Positions 40,806 through 49,137 of a stretch of DNA of 58,605 nucleotides are shown here, one piece after another. A program made the position numbers and the translations under genes. The stretch is from Novosphingobium sp. KCTC 2891 (GTDB lineage Bacteria > Pseudomonadota > Alphaproteobacteria > Sphingomonadales > Sphingomonadaceae), in the NCBI RefSeq assembly GCF_025938155.1, contig NZ_JAPCZG010000008.1:1-58605 (forward strand), read 5' to 3'. The stretch's first letter is position 1; every line of letters begins with the position of its first letter. Below the pieces are notes generated by a model. The model ran no database searches and was not told the origin of the DNA. It saw only the letters and a program-made list of their open reading frames with translations.

Positions 40806-42388
40806 GCGGCGACACCCTGTGTGACCGGATGGTCTGCGCGGGTCCATACCCTGTCCAGTCCGCCAACCAGCAGGCGGTGCGCCTTCGCCGGATCGGTGGC
40901 GGGGGCGTCTTCGCGCACGTGCAGGCCGCGGCTTTCGCCCCGCGCGAGCGCTGCGGCAAGGCTCCACCGGGCCGTGGCGGTCATCGCTGCCTGCGCGCGC
41001 AGTTCCACCAGCGCGCGGCCGCCCGCGCGGGCATGATCGGCCAGCCCCCGCCAATGCGCGTCGACCGTGGCGGCGGAACGGGCCAGTCCGGCCTTGTCGC
41101 GCTGGAACGCCTGGTCATAGCCGTGGACCGCGCTGCCGACGGCCTGCGCCAGGGCGGCAAGTTCCAACGGCTGCGGCGCGCGGCGTGGCCGCAATCCCAC
41201 CCGGCCGAGGCCGCGCGCCGTGATCGCAGCAGGGCGCCGCGATACGGCGGCCTGCCGGGCGGCGGCGAGTCCGGCGATCCGACCGGATGAAAGTGCCCAG
41301 GCCGCGTTGACCGCGCCGCCGCCGCTGCTGGCACCCGCCACCAGTTCACGCGTGGCGGCATCTCCTGCTGCAAACAGGCCGGGCACGCTGGTCCGGCATT
41401 CGTCATCGATCACGCGCAGGCCGCCGGTTCCCCGGATCGTGCCTTCGCCGAACAGGCGGACGGGGAACCGCTCGCGCCACAGGTCGATGCCCCGCCGCTC
41501 GAACGCCGCCAGCGTGAGCGGCTGGATGGAGCGCAGCACGCCGGGCAGCGCCTTGGGCGCATCCGACAGGTCGGCGAGCACCGGCCCCCGTTGCATCGCG
41601 CGGCCGAGCGCCTGCAAATGGGCGTGGCCGGCCTTGGGCGGGGGAATGTCCAGCTCGCGGCCGGCGTCGTCAAAGAAACGGGCGGCGAAATAGGGCAGGG
41701 TGCGGGTGGACGACCATGCGGGCGAAAGCGACCACGACGGGCCGAACTCCATGCCCGAAAGATCGGCTCCGGCCTCTGCCGCCATCAGCAGCCCGTCGCC
41801 GGTATTGCCATGGCTGCCCAGCAGGCCCGACCGGAACGCGCAGCCGCCGGTGGCCATGAGCGTGGTGGGCGCGCGAACGTCCCATACGTCTTCGCTGTCC
41901 AGCGCGATGCCGCGCGCGCCCACGATCGCACCGTCGGCATCGGCCAGCAGCTCGATTGCGGGATGGTGATCGAGAATGGTCACCCCTGCGGCACTCGCCA
42001 GGCTTCGCAGCGCGCGCATATATTCAGGCCCGCGCACGCCCTGGACATAGCGGCCGCCGCTGCCGTCGCTGCCGAAGGGATAGAACGGGGCGATATCAGG
42101 CAAATGGCGCCAGGTCAGGTCGATGATCCGCGCCATCCATTCGGGATCGCCAAGGCCTAGCGCCTTGGCTTCCTGCCGCTCGATGGCTTCGCGCCGCAGG
42201 GCTGGGTCGGGCGAAACCCACCAATGCCCCGGTCCGCCGGTCGCCGTGACCCCGCTGGTGCCCACCGCGCCCTTGTCAGCCATGACCACCGAGGCGCCTG
42301 CCTGCGCGGCGGCGATGGCGGCCCACGCCGCCGCCATGCCGCCGCCGATCACCAGCACGTCGGCCCGAAGAATCGTGGATGCGATCAT
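40802..42388 (-). CDS. FAD-dependent oxidoreductase, SdhA/AprA-like
   Basis: A 528-residue flavoprotein. The N-terminal FAD motif is DVLVIGGGMAAAWAAIAAAQAG (residues about 10-31), followed by GTSGVTATGGPGHWW and a second FAD motif GLFAAGDAATRELVAGASSGGGAVNAAWALSSGRIAG. These fit the fumarate reductase/succinate dehydrogenase/APS reductase alpha family. It overlaps both neighbours by 4 bp, so the LLM enzyme, this protein and the ferredoxin are made in step and may form a complex. It could feed electrons to, or oxidise the product of, the LLM monooxygenase (inference). Confidence 0.83.
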   Translation of the reverse strand: MIASTILRADVLVIGGGMAAAWAAIAAAQAGASVVMADKGAVGTSGVTATGGPGHWWVSPDPALRREAIERQEAKALGLGDPEWMARIIDLTWRHLPDIAPFYPFGSDGSGGRYVQGVRGPEYMRALRSLASAAGVTILDHHPAIELLADADGAIVGARGIALDSEDVWDVRAPTTLMATGGCAFRSGLLGSHGNTGDGLLMAAEAGADLSGMEFGPSWSLSPAWSSTRTLPYFAARFFDDAGRELDIPPPKAGHAHLQALGRAMQRGPVLADLSDAPKALPGVLRSIQPLTLAAFERRGIDLWRERFPVRLFGEGTIRGTGGLRVIDDECRTSVPGLFAAGDAATRELVAGASSGGGAVNAAWALSSGRIAGLAAARQAAVSRRPAAITARGLGRVGLRPRRAPQPLELAALAQAVGSAVHGYDQAFQRDKAGLARSAATVDAHWRGLADHARAGGRALVELRAQAAMTATARWSLAAALARGESRGLHVREDAPATDPAKAHRLLVGGLDRVWTRADHPVTQGVAA

Positions 42389-43740
42389 TCTGCTGCTTCG
42401 ACCAGATCGTGGGGCGCCTCGGCGGGATGCGGCGCGTGGCGGTGGAGCGGGACGGGCAGGCCAAGGTGCCCGCGCAGGGTGTCGGCGGTGTAGTCCGTGC
42501 GGAACAGCCCGCGCTTTTGCAGGATCGGCACCACGCGTTCACGGAACAGCGCGAATTCGGCAGGCCGCGTGACACGCAGGTTGAAGCCGTCGGCGGCGCG
42601 ATTGACGAACCAGCGCTCGATCTCGTCCGCGATGGTTTCGGGCGATCCGACGAAGCCGCTGCGCCACTGGCCATGCCTGGTAGCCGCCTCGCGCAGGGTC
42701 AGCCTGTTTTCCCGCGCATCGGCGATGATGCGTTCGGCGTGGCCCTTGTAGCTGTTGAGCGTGACGCCGGAGAGATCGGGGAAGGGGGCGTCCAGATCGT
42801 ACTGGCGGAAATCGTGGTAGTTGAACGCGCGGCCCAGCTGGACCAGCAGCTTGCCGATATCCAGCGCTTCCTGCTGGCTGCGCGCGATGGCCTGCGCCTC
42901 CTCGTCGGTGTCCGCGATGACGGGGAACAGCCCCGGCATGACGACGATGTGGTCGGGATGGCGGCCCAGCGCCGCCGCGCGCGACTTCAGGTCGGCGTAA
43001 TAGCGGCGGCCCGCCTCGATATCCTGCGAGGCGGCGAACGTGCCATCGGCAATGGCGGCGCCCAGATCGCGGCCTTCGGAGCTGTCGCCCGCCTGGAAGA
43101 TCACCGGCTGCCCCTGGCGCGAGCGGGTCAGCGCGAGCGGCCCGGCAACCGAGAAATGCTTGCCCTTGTGATCGAGCCGATGCTGCTTCGCCTTGTCGAG
43201 GAACAGGCCGGCCGCCTTGTCGCGCGGGAAGGCGTCGTCCTCGTAGCTGTCCCACAGGCCGCGCACGACATCGACGAATTCGTGCGCGCGTTCATAGCGG
43301 TCTGCGTGGAGGAAATGCTCTTCGCGGCCATAGTTCTGTGCCGCGCCTTCCAGCCCGGTCGTGACCACGTTCCACCCTGCGCGGCCCCGGCTGATGTGAT
43401 CGAGCGAGCCGAACTGGCGGGCGACGTTGTACGGCTCCCAGTAGGACGTGGTGAGCGTGCCGACGAGGCCGATGCGGCGGGTTTGCGTTGCCACGGCCGA
43501 AAGCAGCGTCAGCGGCTCCAGCCGGTTGAGGAAGTGCGGGGCGGTATCGGGTGTGATGAACGGGGAATCGACGATGAAGACGAGGTCGAATTTCGCCTCC
43601 TCCGCGAGCTGCGCGTTGCGGATGTACCAATCGATATCGATGCTGGCGTCCCCGGCCAGATCGGGATCGCGCCACGAATGCTGGTCGGTGCCGACGCCTT
43701 CGAGGATGGCCCCCAGGTGAAGCTGGCGCTGTGCGGTCAT
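42385..43740 (-). CDS. LLM flavin-dependent monooxygenase, NtaA/SnaA/DszA family (second copy)
   Basis: A 451-residue protein with the same family blocks as the copy at 33764: RLEPLTLLSAVATQTRRIGLVGTLTTSYWEPYNVARQFGSLDHISRGRAGWNVVTT, PVIFQAGDS and VPILQKRGLFRTDY. The two copies are clearly different enzymes. AAAGGAG lies 6 bp before the ATG. It is first in a tight three-gene unit with an FAD oxidoreductase and a ferredoxin. No flavin reductase is beside it, so the flavoprotein/ferredoxin pair may serve as the electron source (inference). Confidence 0.88.
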   Translation of the reverse strand: MTAQRQLHLGAILEGVGTDQHSWRDPDLAGDASIDIDWYIRNAQLAEEAKFDLVFIVDSPFITPDTAPHFLNRLEPLTLLSAVATQTRRIGLVGTLTTSYWEPYNVARQFGSLDHISRGRAGWNVVTTGLEGAAQNYGREEHFLHADRYERAHEFVDVVRGLWDSYEDDAFPRDKAAGLFLDKAKQHRLDHKGKHFSVAGPLALTRSRQGQPVIFQAGDSSEGRDLGAAIADGTFAASQDIEAGRRYYADLKSRAAALGRHPDHIVVMPGLFPVIADTDEEAQAIARSQQEALDIGKLLVQLGRAFNYHDFRQYDLDAPFPDLSGVTLNSYKGHAERIIADARENRLTLREAATRHGQWRSGFVGSPETIADEIERWFVNRAADGFNLRVTRPAEFALFRERVVPILQKRGLFRTDYTADTLRGHLGLPVPLHRHAPHPAEAPHDLVEAAE

Positions 43741-43876
43741 GACGATCTCCTTTGAAGGAGGTTACCGTAGAGCGCCCCGGCGGCCGTGATGAACGACCAT
43801 TGCTGATAGCTTCATTGAGAGTGCCAATGTGGTCCGGCTTCGGCGTGCCGTGCCGGGGGAGCCTTGTCGCGCCGTG

Positions 43877-44797
43877 TCAGGACTGGAGCAGGGCCGTCGG
43901 CACGTCATAGTCCCATTCCGCATATTTCCGGACGATCACATGGGCCATGGCGATCAATTCCGGGGAATGATCGCCCACGCGGTGGCTCATGATGATGGGG
44001 GATGTGGCCGGCTCTGCCAGATCGCGGAAGGCGACATCGTGGCTGCGGGCGCGGCGCACGGATTCAGGCACGATGGCAATACCTTCCTCGGCGGCGACAA
44101 GGCCGATGGCGATCTGCAATTCGCGGGCCTCGTGCACGATCCGGGGTTCGATCGCGTGGTCGCGGAACATCGAGATGACCTGGTCGGCATAGCTGGGGCG
44201 GGGCGAGCGCGGATAGATGATCTGCGGCTCGTCGGCGAGTTCATGGATCGATACGGGGCCATCGCCGCGGGCCAGCGGGTGATCGACGGGGAAGGCCGCG
44301 ATCAGCTCTTCATTGCGCAGCACCACGCGGCGCACCGCCGGATCGTCGAACCGGATGCGCCCGAAGCCCACGTCGATGCGCCCTTCCTTGAGCGCGGCGA
44401 TCTGGTCCAGCGTGGTGCTTTCGACCATCACCAGTTCGACGTTGGGCGCTTCCTTGCGAAAGGCGCGGATCAGTTCGGGCAGGCGGGCATAGATCGTCGA
44501 TGCGACGAAGCCGATGGTGAAACGGCGGCGATCGGATGCGACCGCGGATCGCACCATCGATTTCATGTCGTCCATGCGGCCAAGGATCTGCTGGGCCTGT
44601 TCGCGCACCAGCTGGCCCAGCGGGGTCAGCCGCAAGGGGCGCGCGGCGCGGTCGAACAGCGGGGCGCCCATCTCGTCCTCAAGCTGCTGGATCGCGCGGC
44701 TCAGCGGCGGTTGGGCGATGTGCAGCTGCTCGGCAGCGCGGGTGAAGTTGCGCTCGTTGGCGACGGCGAGGAAGTAGCGAAGCTGTCGTAGATCCAT
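43877..44797 (-). CDS. LysR-family regulator of the benzoate/catechol operon (CatR/BenM-like)
   Basis: A 306-residue regulator beginning MDLRQLRYFLAVANERNFTRAAEQLHIAQPPLSRAIQQLE, the sequence typical of CatM, CatR and BenM. In this group the ligand is cis,cis-muconate, sometimes also benzoate. It is divergent from catB with a perfect ATAC-N7-GTAT site in the gap, immediately upstream of its own ATG. An alternative ATG two codons earlier would overlap that site, so 44797 is chosen. The position implies activation of the cat-ben-pca operon together with autorepression. Confidence 0.9.
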   Translation of the reverse strand: MDLRQLRYFLAVANERNFTRAAEQLHIAQPPLSRAIQQLEDEMGAPLFDRAARPLRLTPLGQLVREQAQQILGRMDDMKSMVRSAVASDRRRFTIGFVASTIYARLPELIRAFRKEAPNVELVMVESTTLDQIAALKEGRIDVGFGRIRFDDPAVRRVVLRNEELIAAFPVDHPLARGDGPVSIHELADEPQIIYPRSPRPSYADQVISMFRDHAIEPRIVHEARELQIAIGLVAAEEGIAIVPESVRRARSHDVAFRDLAEPATSPIIMSHRVGDHSPELIAMAHVIVRKYAEWDYDVPTALLQS

Positions 44798-44801
44798 GGC
44801 C

Positions 44802-44816
44802 ATACCTATCAGGTAT
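44802..44816. promoter_or_regulatory. CatM/BenM-type operator, ATAC-N7-GTAT
   Basis: The 15 bp ATACCTATCAGGTAT is a perfect palindrome containing both T-N11-A and the exact ATAC-N7-GTAT consensus known for CatM and BenM. It touches the regulator's start codon region and lies about 90 bp before catB. A second, weaker half-site such as the ATTACC motifs nearby would be expected, but I cannot assign one firmly. Confidence 0.8.
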
Positions 44817-44904
44817 TGAAACATTACCGCAATAGTCTTGGATGTGGCTGCGGCCGAGGCATATCTGCTGTCGACATTACCGAGAATCAAGGAGTGTCGC
44901 CCCC

Positions 44905-46053
44905 ATGCCAGCGATCGAGCGGATCGATACCTTCATCGTCGATGTACCGACCATTCGGCCGCACGTGCTGGCGATGGCGACGATGCACGCGCAATCGATG
45001 GTGATCGTGCGCCTGACCGATTCCGATGGCGTCGAAGGCATTGGCGAGGGCACCACGATCGGCGGTCTTTCCTATGGCGAGGAAAGCCCGGAAAGCATCA
45101 AGCTGGCGATCGACACCTACATCGCGCCGGTGCTGCGCGCCTGCGATGCGGCGCAGGTCGGCGCTACGATGGCAGCGATCCGCAAGTCGGTGCGCGGCAA
45201 CCATTTCGCCAAGTGTGCGATCGAGACCGCGCTGCTCGACATGGCGGGCAAGCGGCTGGGCGTGCCGGTGTCCGAACTGCTGGGTGGCGGCCGTGTCCGT
45301 TCGGCGCTGCCGGTGGCATGGACGCTGGCGAGCGGCGACACCGCGCGCGACATCGAGGAAGGCGAAGCCGTGCTGGCGCAGCGCCGCCACCGCATCTTCA
45401 AGATCAAGATCGGCAAGCGCGCCGTGGCCGATGACGTCGCCCACGTCGGCGCCATCTGCAAGGCCTTCGCGGGCCGGGCCAGCGTGCGCGTCGACGTCAA
45501 CCAGAACTGGTCCGAGGCGCAGGCCGACCTCGGCATGGGCATGCTCCACGATGTGGGCGTCGACCTGGTCGAGCAGCCCGTCGCCCGGGATGCCGTCGAT
45601 GCGATGGCGCGCCTTTCCGCCCGTCATACCGTGCCGCTGATGGCGGACGAGGCGCTGAACGGCCCGCGGTCGGCGTTCCGCCTTGCCTCGTCCGCGGCGG
45701 CGCGGGTCTTCGCGGTGAAGATCGCCCAGTCGGGTGGACTTCTCGCGGGGGGCGAAGTGGCCGCGATCGCCGCCGCTTCGGGCGTGGAGCTTTACGGCGG
45801 CACCATGCTGGAGGGCGGGGTCGGCACGATCGCCTCGGCGCACCTCTTTTCCACATTCCCCGAGCTTTCGTGGGGCACCGAACTGTTCGGCCCGCTGCTG
45901 CTGACGGAGGAAATCCTCAGCGAGCCGCTGGGGTATGCCGATTTCGAGCTGGCCGTGCCCACCGGCCCCGGCCTCGGCATCGCGCTCGACGCAGACAAGA
46001 TTGCCTTCTTCCGCCGCGATCGCACCGCGCCGGTGGTCCACGCATCAGCCTGA
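44905..46053 (+). CDS. catB: Muconate cycloisomerase
   Basis: A 382-residue enolase-superfamily protein. The catalytic lysine pair is in FKIKIGKR, and the metal ligands are in VRVDVNQNW (Asp), VEQPVA (Glu) and MADEAL (Asp). A C-terminal GGTMLEGGVGTIASAHLF region follows. It converts cis,cis-muconate to muconolactone in the cytoplasm. The ATG at 44905 has AAGGAG upstream; the open frame before it runs through the promoter region. It is the first gene of a long operon and catC follows 11 bp later. Confidence 0.93.
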   Translation: MPAIERIDTFIVDVPTIRPHVLAMATMHAQSMVIVRLTDSDGVEGIGEGTTIGGLSYGEESPESIKLAIDTYIAPVLRACDAAQVGATMAAIRKSVRGNHFAKCAIETALLDMAGKRLGVPVSELLGGGRVRSALPVAWTLASGDTARDIEEGEAVLAQRRHRIFKIKIGKRAVADDVAHVGAICKAFAGRASVRVDVNQNWSEAQADLGMGMLHDVGVDLVEQPVARDAVDAMARLSARHTVPLMADEALNGPRSAFRLASSAAARVFAVKIAQSGGLLAGGEVAAIAAASGVELYGGTMLEGGVGTIASAHLFSTFPELSWGTELFGPLLLTEEILSEPLGYADFELAVPTGPGLGIALDADKIAFFRRDRTAPVVHASA

Positions 46054-46064
46054 AAGGACTTGCC

Positions 46065-46355
46065 ATGCTGTTCATGGTGGAAATGGACGTCAACATCCCG
46101 CGCGATTTCGACGCGGACGAGGCGGCGCGATTGAAAGCGGCTGAAAAGGCCCGCTTCCAGGAGCTTCAGGCCGCCGGCACCTGGCGCCACATCTGGCGCG
46201 TGGTGGGCCACTACGCGAACGTCAGCGTGTTCGATGTCGAAAGCAACGCGCAGCTGCACGATCTGCTGACCAGCCTGCCGCTCTACCCTTTCATGACCAT
46301 GCGCGTGACCGCGCTCTGCCGCCACCCCTCGTCGCTGCACGACGACGACCGCTGA
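46065..46355 (+). CDS. catC: Muconolactone delta-isomerase
   Basis: A 96-residue protein exactly of family size, beginning MLFMVEMDVNIPRDFD and containing KARFQELQAAGTWRHIWRVVGHYANVSVFDV. It isomerises (+)-muconolactone to 3-oxoadipate enol-lactone, the substrate of PcaD encoded further down the same operon. AAAGGA precedes the ATG. catA starts 28 bp downstream. Confidence 0.95.
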   Translation: MLFMVEMDVNIPRDFDADEAARLKAAEKARFQELQAAGTWRHIWRVVGHYANVSVFDVESNAQLHDLLTSLPLYPFMTMRVTALCRHPSSLHDDDR

Positions 46356-46383
46356 GCGGACCACCTTCATCGGGAGAGAATTC

Positions 46384-47277
46384 ATGGACACGAGTTTCAT
46401 CAAGACTGCCGAAGTTCAGGCCCTGTTCGACAAGGCGGCCGGGCTGGACACCAGCGGCGGCAACGCGCGGATCAAGGCGATCATGCGCGACCTGTTCGAG
46501 GCGCTGGCCGGGGTGATCGTGCGCAACGACGTGAGCGAAAGCGAGCTGTGGGGCGCGGTGAAGTATCTCCAGGATGGCGCGGCCGAAATCGGCCTGATCA
46601 TGCCGGGCACCGGGCTGGAACACTTCATGGACCTGTTCCTCGACGCCAAGGATGCCGAAGCCGGCCTCACCGGCGGCACCCCGCGCACCATCGAAGGGCC
46701 GCTCTATGTCGCGGGCGCACCGCTGGTCGAGGGCGATGACGTCAACCTGACCTCCGATCCCGACGATACCACTACGCTGCACATGAACGGCACCGTCACC
46801 GGGCCGGACGGCGAGCCGGTGAAGGACGCTATCCTGCACGTCTGGCACGCCAATTCGCAGGGTTGGTATTCGCACTTCGACCCGACCGGCGAGCAGACCC
46901 CGTTCAACAATCGTCGCCGTATCAAGCTGGGGCCGGATGGGCGCTATGCCTTCCACTCGAAGATGCCGCGCGGCTACAGCGTGCCCCCCGGCGGAGCGAC
47001 CGACGTGCTGATGCAGGCGCTGGGCCGTCATGGCAATCGCCCTGCGCACGTCCATTTCTTCGTCGAAGCGCCCGGCTATCGCCGCCTGACCACGCAGATC
47101 AACTTCGGCGACGATCCGTTCGCCAAGGACGATTTCGCCTTCGGCACCCGCGAGGGACTGCTGCCGGTGCCGGTCCGTGCCGGCGACGACGCCACGATCG
47201 CCTTCGATTTCGTGCTGCAGCGTGCGGCCGATGCCGAGGACGAGCACTTTTCCACCCGCCGCCGCGCTGCCGCCTGA
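46384..47277 (+). CDS. catA: Catechol 1,2-dioxygenase
   Basis: A 297-residue intradiol dioxygenase. An N-terminal helical dimerisation domain (residues 1 to about 100) precedes the catalytic beta-sandwich. The four iron ligands are in place: Tyr162 (WYSHFDP), Tyr198 (RGYSVP), and His222 and His224 (NRPAHVHFFVEAPGY). It cleaves catechol to cis,cis-muconate with ferric iron and O2. The ATG follows GGGAGAG. Its place after catB and catC, before the benzoate dioxygenase genes, matches the pathway being expressed as one transcript. Confidence 0.95.
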   Translation: MDTSFIKTAEVQALFDKAAGLDTSGGNARIKAIMRDLFEALAGVIVRNDVSESELWGAVKYLQDGAAEIGLIMPGTGLEHFMDLFLDAKDAEAGLTGGTPRTIEGPLYVAGAPLVEGDDVNLTSDPDDTTTLHMNGTVTGPDGEPVKDAILHVWHANSQGWYSHFDPTGEQTPFNNRRRIKLGPDGRYAFHSKMPRGYSVPPGGATDVLMQALGRHGNRPAHVHFFVEAPGYRRLTTQINFGDDPFAKDDFAFGTREGLLPVPVRAGDDATIAFDFVLQRAADAEDEHFSTRRRAAA

Positions 47278-47305
47278 CGCCGCGCGCAAGGAGAGGATGA
47301 CGCCC

Positions 47306-48652
47306 ATGTCCGCTTCGCTCAGGACCAGGATCGAGACCGCCGTGGTCGACGATCCGCAGGCCGGCCGGTTCCGCTGCCGCCGCGACGTGTTCACCGATCC
47401 CGAGCTGTTCGAGCTCGAGATGAAGCACATCTTCGAGGGCAACTGGGTCTACCTGGCGCACGAAAGCCAGATTTCGTCCGTCAACGACTGGTTCTCGACC
47501 TGGGCGGGGCGCGTGCCCGTCATCATCTCGCGCACCAAGGACGGCGCGCTCAACGCCTTCGTCAACGCCTGCTCGCACCGCGGGGCGATGCTGTGCCGGC
47601 GCAAGCGCGGGAAGGGGCGGATCTTCGTCTGCCCGTTCCACGGCTGGAGCTTCACCAACGACGGCAAGCTGCTCAAGGCCAAGGATGAAGCCGGCGGAGC
47701 CTATCCCGAAAGTTTCGATACCGACGGCTCGCACGATCTGACGCGGCTGGCGCGCTTTGAAAGCTATCGCGGCTTTCTGTTCGGCAGCCTCAACCCCGAC
47801 GTTGCGCCGCTGGCGGACTACCTTGGCGAAACGACCAAGATCATCGACCAGATCGTCGACCAGGCGCCCGAGGGGATCGAGGTGCTGACCGGCAATTCGA
47901 CCTACACGTTCGACGGCAACTGGAAGTTGCAGATGGAGAACGGCTGCGACGGCTATCACGTCAGCTCGGTCCACTACAATTACGCGCAGACGATGGGCCA
48001 CCGTGCCGAAGGCGGCACCAAGGCGGTGGACGCCAGCGGCTGGTCGAAGGCGGTCAGCGGTGTCTACGGTTTCGAGCATGGTCACATCCTGCTGTGGACC
48101 AACGTGCTGAACCCGGAGGTCCGGCCGATCTGGGCGCGCAAGGAGGAGCTGGAGCAGCGGCTGGGCAAGGTGCAGGCGGACTTCATTGTCGGCCAGAGCC
48201 GCAACCTGGGCCTCTATCCCAACGTGTTCCTGATGGACCAGTTCTCGACCCAGATCCGCGTCGTTCGGCCGGTCAGCGTCGATCGCACGGAAATCACCAT
48301 CTACTGCTTCGCGCCCAAGGGCGAGAGCGCGGAACTGCGCGCCACGCGCATCCGCCAGTACGAGGATTTCTTCAACGTTTCCGGCATGGGCACGCCGGAC
48401 GATCTCGAGGAATTCCGCGCCTGCCAGTCGGCCTATACCGGGGCGGGCGAGCTGTGGAACGATCTCAGCCGCGGCGCGCGGCGCTGGATCGCCGGACCGG
48501 ACGAGAACGCCCGCGCGATGGGGCTCAACCCGCTGCTCAGCGCCGAACGCAGCGAGGACGAGGGTCTGTTCGTCCGCCAGCATGAATATTGGGCCAGCGC
48601 GATGCTGGATGCCATCGCCCGCGAAGATGCCGATCGGGAGGCCGCGCAATGA
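47306..48652 (+). CDS. benA: Benzoate 1,2-dioxygenase, large (alpha) subunit
   Basis: A 448-residue Rieske non-heme iron oxygenase. The [2Fe-2S] ligands are Cys89 and His91 (CSHRG) and Cys109 and His112 (CPFHGW). The mononuclear iron site uses His218, His223 and a nearby Asp (NGCDGYHVSSVHYNY). It dihydroxylates benzoate to 1,6-dihydroxycyclohexadiene-1-carboxylate. An in-frame ATG three codons upstream (47297) is an alternative start closer to AAGGAG. It overlaps benB by 4 bp. The enzyme needs a reductase (BenC), which is not encoded in this window. Confidence 0.93.
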   Translation: MSASLRTRIETAVVDDPQAGRFRCRRDVFTDPELFELEMKHIFEGNWVYLAHESQISSVNDWFSTWAGRVPVIISRTKDGALNAFVNACSHRGAMLCRRKRGKGRIFVCPFHGWSFTNDGKLLKAKDEAGGAYPESFDTDGSHDLTRLARFESYRGFLFGSLNPDVAPLADYLGETTKIIDQIVDQAPEGIEVLTGNSTYTFDGNWKLQMENGCDGYHVSSVHYNYAQTMGHRAEGGTKAVDASGWSKAVSGVYGFEHGHILLWTNVLNPEVRPIWARKEELEQRLGKVQADFIVGQSRNLGLYPNVFLMDQFSTQIRVVRPVSVDRTEITIYCFAPKGESAELRATRIRQYEDFFNVSGMGTPDDLEEFRACQSAYTGAGELWNDLSRGARRWIAGPDENARAMGLNPLLSAERSEDEGLFVRQHEYWASAMLDAIAREDADREAAQ

Positions 48653-49137
48653 CCATGGACCATGCCGCGATCTGCGCGTTCCTCTACCGCGAGGCCCGTC
48701 TGCTGGACGACCGCCAGTGGGACGAATGGCTGGCGTGCTACGCGCCGGACGCCGAATACTGGATGCCCAGCTGGACCGATGACGATGATCTCGTCACCGA
48801 TCCGCAGAGCCAGATCTCGCTGATCTACTACCCCACCCGCGAAGGGCTGGAAGATCGCGTCTATCGGCTCAAGACCGAGCGTTCGAGCGCCAGTATGCCG
48901 GAGCCCCGCACCGCGCACATGATCGCCAACGTCGAAGTGCTGGAGCAGCGCGAAGGCGCGGTGGACGTGCGCTACAACTGGCACACGCTCAGCCACCGGT
49001 ATCAGGTGACCAACCAGTTCTTCGGCACCACTTTCTGCACGCTCGACACATCGGGCGATGCGCCCGTGATCGCGCGCAAGAAGATCGTGCTGAAGGATGA
49101 CTACATCCATCAGGTCATCGACGTGTACCATGTCTGA
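48649..49137 (+). CDS. benB: Benzoate 1,2-dioxygenase, small (beta) subunit
   Basis: A 162-residue ring-hydroxylating beta subunit with FLYREARLLDDRQWDEWLACYAPDAEYWMP, QISLIYYPTREGLEDRVYRLKTERSSASMPEPRTAHMI, and a C terminus ending DDYIHQVIDVYHV. It forms the alpha3-beta3 oxygenase with BenA. Its ATG lies inside the benA stop (4-bp overlap) and its own end overlaps benD by 8 bp, so subunit levels are coupled. Confidence 0.94.
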   Translation: MTMDHAAICAFLYREARLLDDRQWDEWLACYAPDAEYWMPSWTDDDDLVTDPQSQISLIYYPTREGLEDRVYRLKTERSSASMPEPRTAHMIANVEVLEQREGAVDVRYNWHTLSHRYQVTNQFFGTTFCTLDTSGDAPVIARKKIVLKDDYIHQVIDVYHV

